DNA from: Mesobacillus jeotgali
Lineage (GTDB): Bacteria > Bacillota > Bacilli > Bacillales > Cytobacillaceae
Reading direction: 5' to 3'
Length of the DNA: 64,000 nucleotides
Assembly (NCBI RefSeq): GCF_002874535.1
Contig: NZ_CP025025.1
Span: 649,829-713,828, forward strand
Position numbers and translations under genes: made by a program. The notes below the pieces were generated by a model. That model was not told where the DNA came from and did no database searches. It saw nothing but the letters and a program-made list of their open reading frames with translations. Below, one piece after another: positions 61,317-64,000 of this stretch (position 1 is its first letter; each line of letters begins with the position of its first letter).

Positions 61317-61934
61317 ATGAAGTACATAAAGAGCCTGGCAGGGGCAATTGTCATTTGTACTATTCTTGGTTTTGGGCAGCCAGGAGCTCAGGCAGCGAGC
61401 ATTGGAATGGGGTCAGTTGGGTCAGATGTTACATATGTTCAATCTATTTTGAAAAAGCTCGGCTATTTTAATACGACAACAACTGGCTACTATGGTCCAA
61501 TCACTACAGCAGCAGTGAAGCAGTTTCAAAGGGATTTTGGCCTTGAACCGATTGGAGGCGTTGGTCCGAAGACATCCAGGCTTATTCAGGAAATCGAGAT
61601 GATGGCTCATGTGGTATATGGGGAATCCCGGGGAGAGAGTTACCAGGGACAGGTCGCAGTGGCATCGGTGATTTTAAATAGGGCAGATTCTGATGACTTT
61701 CCTGACACAGTACAAGATGTCATCTTTCAAAGAAATGCTTTTACAGCAGTAAATGATGGCCAGTTTAATCTTTCGCCGACCGCTACAGCGTACCTTGCAG
61801 TAAAGGATGCATTGCTCGGCTGGGATCCTTCTTATGGGTCGGTTTATTACTACAATCCAAAGCTAGCCACTGATCAATGGATTTTTACGAGAACCGTGAC
61901 CAAACAGATAGGCAATCACTACTTTGCATATTAA
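61317..61934 (+). CDS. SleB-like cell wall hydrolase
   Basis: 205 residues: signal peptide (to about AQA), a peptidoglycan-binding domain (residues 30-90, DVTYVQSILKKLGYFN and TTAAVKQFQRDFGL), and a Hydrolase_2 domain with the catalytic Glu in MAHVVYGESRGESYQGQVAVASVILNR. This is the architecture of SleB, the cortex-lytic transglycosylase of spores, though shorter than B. subtilis SleB (305 aa). ATG 61317 is preferred to 61299 on RBS grounds. No ypeB partner follows, so it may be a paralogue acting in vegetative cells or sporulation. Confidence 0.88.
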   Translation: MKYIKSLAGAIVICTILGFGQPGAQAASIGMGSVGSDVTYVQSILKKLGYFNTTTTGYYGPITTAAVKQFQRDFGLEPIGGVGPKTSRLIQEIEMMAHVVYGESRGESYQGQVAVASVILNRADSDDFPDTVQDVIFQRNAFTAVNDGQFNLSPTATAYLAVKDALLGWDPSYGSVYYYNPKLATDQWIFTRTVTKQIGNHYFAY

Positions 61935-61944
61935 TGTCACATCT

Positions 61945-61976
61945 AGCATCGGTTTCTTTAGAAACCGGTGCTTTTT
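61945..61976 (+). terminator. Rho-independent terminator
   Basis: GCATCGGTTTC, 4-nt loop, GAAACCGGTGC then TTTTT. Confidence 0.88.
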
Positions 61977-62123
61977 ATGCATTCAGAGGTAAAAAAAGGC
62001 ACAGAATACTGTTAAGTAGGGCGACTCGATTTGGCTGCTCGGATTGTGCAAAACAGAATAGCTATTCTACAGTAGAATTAAGCGAGGATGGGATGGGAGT
62101 ATTTCAATTTAGGAGGAATAGGA

Positions 62124-62252
62124 ATGAAAAAGAAGGAGAACCAATTCAAATTAAGCTATGAATCCGACGGGAAAATGGATGATAGGAAAAATGAAGAAAA
62201 GAAGAAGAACAAAAGTGCAAACTTTTTTAACATAACGCCTGACAGCGAATAA
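62124..62252 (+). CDS. Small charged hypothetical protein (42 aa)
   Basis: ATG 62124 follows a strong aggagg. The product begins MKKKENQFKLSYESDGKMDD and is rich in Lys, Glu and Asp, ending NFFNITPDSE. No hydrophobic segment and no family recognised. It lies 24 bp before the GNAT gene and may be cotranscribed with it. Support rests on the RBS and context. Confidence 0.45.
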   Translation: MKKKENQFKLSYESDGKMDDRKNEEKKKNKSANFFNITPDSE

Positions 62253-62276
62253 AGTGCGGTGAAGGAGTAATAAATT

Positions 62277-62795
62277 ATGGCTGCAGAACAAATTGAGCGT
62301 GCAACCGAAGAGGATTTACCTGTCATCGGCGAGATGTTTGCGGAATGCAAAGAGTATCTTGAGTCGAGAGGCATCTTGCAATGGGATGAAAAATACCCCA
62401 ATCATGAGTATTTCGAAAATGCGATGCAGGGTGAAGAGCTGTTTGTATTGAAAAAAGGCAAGGACACAATTGGTGTGATGGTCCTCGATGAGTGGCAGGC
62501 TCCTGAATGGGAGAATGCGAACTGGTCTAAAACAGAAGGAAAGCCGCTGATTCTCCACTCGTTTTGTGTCGACCCATCTGCTCAGGGTGGGGGGTATGGC
62601 AGCAAGATGCTGCAATTTGCCGAGGACTTTGCGAAGGATCACGGATATGGTGTGCTCCGGTTAGATACTTACTCCGGAAATGAGGGGGCTGTCTCCTTTT
62701 ATGAAAAAAGGGGTTATAAGATTACCGGAAGAGTTATGATGAATGGAAAGCCAGAAGGACATGAATTATATGTTTGCTTCGAAAAATTGTTCTGA
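62277..62795 (+). CDS. GNAT family N-acetyltransferase
   Basis: 172 residues. The acetyl-CoA-binding segment is LHSFCVDPSAQGGGYGSKMLQFAEDFAKDHG (motif A, Q-x-x-x-G-x-G/A) near residue 100, and VSFYEKRGYKITGRVMM is motif B. An N-terminal region with the sequence IGEMFAECKEYLESRGILQWDEKYPN is typical of a Bacillus subgroup. Substrate unknown. RBS aaggag. Confidence 0.88.
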   Translation: MAAEQIERATEEDLPVIGEMFAECKEYLESRGILQWDEKYPNHEYFENAMQGEELFVLKKGKDTIGVMVLDEWQAPEWENANWSKTEGKPLILHSFCVDPSAQGGGYGSKMLQFAEDFAKDHGYGVLRLDTYSGNEGAVSFYEKRGYKITGRVMMNGKPEGHELYVCFEKLF

Positions 62796-62799
62796 TATA

Positions 62800-62848
62800 G
62801 AAAGAAACCCTGTCTTCGTTTCAAATGGAGTCAGGGTTTCTTTCTTTC
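62800..62848. terminator. Bidirectional terminator
   Basis: GAAAGAAACCCTG, 19-nt loop, CAGGGTTTCTTTC between the GNAT gene and the converging operon. Confidence 0.8.
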
Positions 62849-63137
62849 ATAGCTTCACAATGACCTCTGTACCATCATGCAATCTCACATCAACAAGCAA
62901 AGTTCCTTTGTGCTTGCCCAGTTCGTGGATGATTTCATTCATTAGCTGTTTGTTTAGTAAAGTATCGAAAAGCCAGGGAGGGACATGTTTATGCTCAAGA
63001 TCTTGATTCGCCCATTTGTGCATCTGGTTCCGAAATTTTTTAGATGTAAGAATGGAGTTGGCAGCTTTTAAGATTGTGTAAGGGACTGGGAGGGAGAATG
63101 CGATCTTATTAGATGTTTTGATTTTTATTTTCATCAT
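62847..63137 (-). CDS. Hypothetical protein, last gene of the DUF2089 operon
   Basis: 96 residues beginning MMKIKIKTSNKIAFSLPVPYTIL and ending LLVDVRLHDGTEVIVKL, with no membrane segment. The C-terminal strand pattern (DVRLHDGTEVIVKL) resembles the end of the preceding protein (SANGDTVKVAIE), suggesting a shared small beta domain. Its start lies 5 bp after the stop of the upstream gene, so translation is coupled. No family recognised. Confidence 0.7.
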   Translation of the reverse strand: MMKIKIKTSNKIAFSLPVPYTILKAANSILTSKKFRNQMHKWANQDLEHKHVPPWLFDTLLNKQLMNEIIHELGKHKGTLLVDVRLHDGTEVIVKL

Positions 63138-63142
63138 ATGCT

Positions 63143-63526
63143 TTACTCAATGGCGACTTTAACGGTATCACCGTTTGCTGATTGGATATCAACGATATTC
63201 CCATCCAGCTCATTTTCGATTGCCTCGATCAGCATGTTGATATCGAGATCCTTGACGTATTGCTGGGATTGAGGGATGCCAGCAGCGATGCTGTGACCGG
63301 TTTTGAGAAGGGCTTTTACGAGCTTGATCGGCACATTGACGTTCACATTGTCATTTTCACTGGATACAACACGGATTTTTAATGTTTTCTCTAAGTATTT
63401 ATTTTGTTTTTTAGGAAAAACAGGAGTTTCTTTTTCTTGAAGTACAGCAATCAGCTGGGCACCTTTATCGGAATCGATTTTTCCTTCTTGTACCATCGTT
63501 AAAATTCTTGAAATTTCTTCACTCAT
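63143..63526 (-). CDS. SHOCT-like/YvlB-N-like domain protein
   Basis: 127 residues. The first 35 (SEEISRILTMVQEGKIDSDKGAQLIAVL) form a short helical hairpin of the SHOCT/YvlB-LiaX N-terminal type. The rest contains KIRVVSSENDNVNVNVPIKLVKALLKTG. Such proteins often associate with envelope-stress systems. ATG 63526 after aggagg is used; an upstream TTG at 63529 is less likely. It is the middle gene of a three-gene operon. Confidence 0.72.
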   Translation of the reverse strand: MSEEISRILTMVQEGKIDSDKGAQLIAVLQEKETPVFPKKQNKYLEKTLKIRVVSSENDNVNVNVPIKLVKALLKTGHSIAAGIPQSQQYVKDLDINMLIEAIENELDGNIVDIQSANGDTVKVAIE

Positions 63527-63537
63527 CAAAATTCCTC

Positions 63538-63903
63538 CTATTCACCTTTTAAAAGTTTGATGGCATCTTCTGGAGATATTTCACCCTTCTCCAGCATCGC
63601 AACGATTTTCTTTTCATCCAGCTCATTTTTCTTTTGAGTGTCATATCCAAGGGCAGTGATAATATCGTTAAGCTTTCCCCGGACAGTCGGATAGGAAATT
63701 CCGAGCTCCTTTTCCACTTCTTTAATATTTCCGCGGGATACAAGGAAGATTTCGACGAAGTGAAGCTGTTCCTTTGTTAAAGAAGCAAGCCTTGAAAGTT
63801 CAAATTCGTTTTCAATGGTTGTATCACAGTGATTGCATTTTAGCTTGGTAATTTTAAGGGTTTGGCTGCAAACAGGACAATTTGTTAGTACAGGATAAGC
63901 CAT
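63538..63903 (-). CDS. DUF2089 family protein (zinc ribbon plus helix-turn-helix)
   Basis: 121 residues. A zinc ribbon (CPVCSQTLKITKLKCNHC, residues 9-26) is followed by a helix-turn-helix-like region (LTKEQLHFVEIFLVSRGNIKEVEKELGISYPTVRGKLNDII) resembling sigma/NarL-type DNA binding, and an EKGEISPEDAIKLLKGE tail like the SHOCT-like helical hairpin of the next gene. It is probably a DNA-binding regulator of its own operon. RBS aaaggagg. First gene of the operon at the right edge. Confidence 0.85.
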   Translation of the reverse strand: MAYPVLTNCPVCSQTLKITKLKCNHCDTTIENEFELSRLASLTKEQLHFVEIFLVSRGNIKEVEKELGISYPTVRGKLNDIITALGYDTQKKNELDEKKIVAMLEKGEISPEDAIKLLKGE

Positions 63904-63934
63904 AACTGCCTCCTTTCAGTGTGTTTAGGTATAT

Positions 63935-63961
63935 ATTATACATTCGTATTAAAAATGTAAA
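63935..63961 (-). promoter_or_regulatory. Candidate promoter of the DUF2089 operon
   Basis: Minus strand TTTACA (63961-63956) and TATAAT (63940-63935), with a short 15-bp spacer. Confidence 0.35.
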
Positions 63962-64000
63962 TATTTATTTTAAAAATAATTAATTTATTTAATTTTATTT

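Overview
The window looks like chromosome of an endospore-forming, aerobic, low-to-moderate GC member of the Bacillaceae (Bacillus or Mesobacillus type; the genus is inference). Evidence for this: Bacillus-type Shine-Dalgarno sequences with frequent TTG/GTG starts; spore-associated genes (PdaA cortex deacetylase, a SleL/YaaH-like LysM-GH18 hydrolase, a SleB-like hydrolase, a Spo0M-like protein); two SigB-type promoters; an RsbR paralogue; and many homologues of B. subtilis genes (yihY, zosA, yfkD, ywrD, yetF, yfjP, rlmCD, yerD, swrC, queT, yodC). I see no prophage, integrase, transposase, CRISPR array, rRNA or tRNA.

Layout. 1-8 kb: truncated Na+/alanine symporter, YtxH and YihY proteins, a ZosA-like metal ATPase, DMT and MFS transporters, OsmC. 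8-20.7 kb: YczE, YfkD, a SigB-driven YtxH protein, a gamma-glutamyltransferase, YetF, class I fumarase, DUF3231, PdaA, AlkA-type glycosylase, RlmCD. 20.7-31.3 kb: TetR/MMPL/secreted-protein cassette, ferritin, lipoprotein, clade-2 catalase, SDR, FMN glutamate-synthase-like protein. 31.4-47 kb: DUF2177, DUF1295, a DhaL-DegV fusion, a broken oxidoreductase, a metallo-hydrolase, an HxlR/MFS pair, a secreted lamin-tail phospholipase D, SwrC, ComB, YaaH, Nudix. 47-52 kb is RNA-controlled: a preQ1-I riboswitch on queT, a c-di-GMP-I riboswitch on a DUF5667 secreted protein, and a complete yybP-ykoY Mn2+ riboswitch with no obvious target gene. 52-64 kb: kinase, RsbR, small enzymes, a FrnE-type oxidoreductase with UGA at its catalytic cysteine codon, YodC-like nitroreductase, the PnuC-NadR salvage pair, MFS, SleB-like hydrolase, and a DUF2089 operon at the right end.

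The most unusual features are the FrnE UGA codon (UxxC in place of CxxC, intact frame afterwards, candidate SECIS hairpin), the targetless Mn2+ switch, the c-di-GMP switch, a dispersed 60-115 bp hairpin repeat family with a compensatory base-pair change, and five intergenic arrays in which each locus has its own sequence but shares a period near two or five helical turns. Two other genes carry single in-frame nonsense codons, so sequencing error or gene decay must be weighed in every such case.

Many genes are separated by strong hairpin terminators, several bidirectional and several overlapping stop codons. Most transcription units are therefore one to three genes long.
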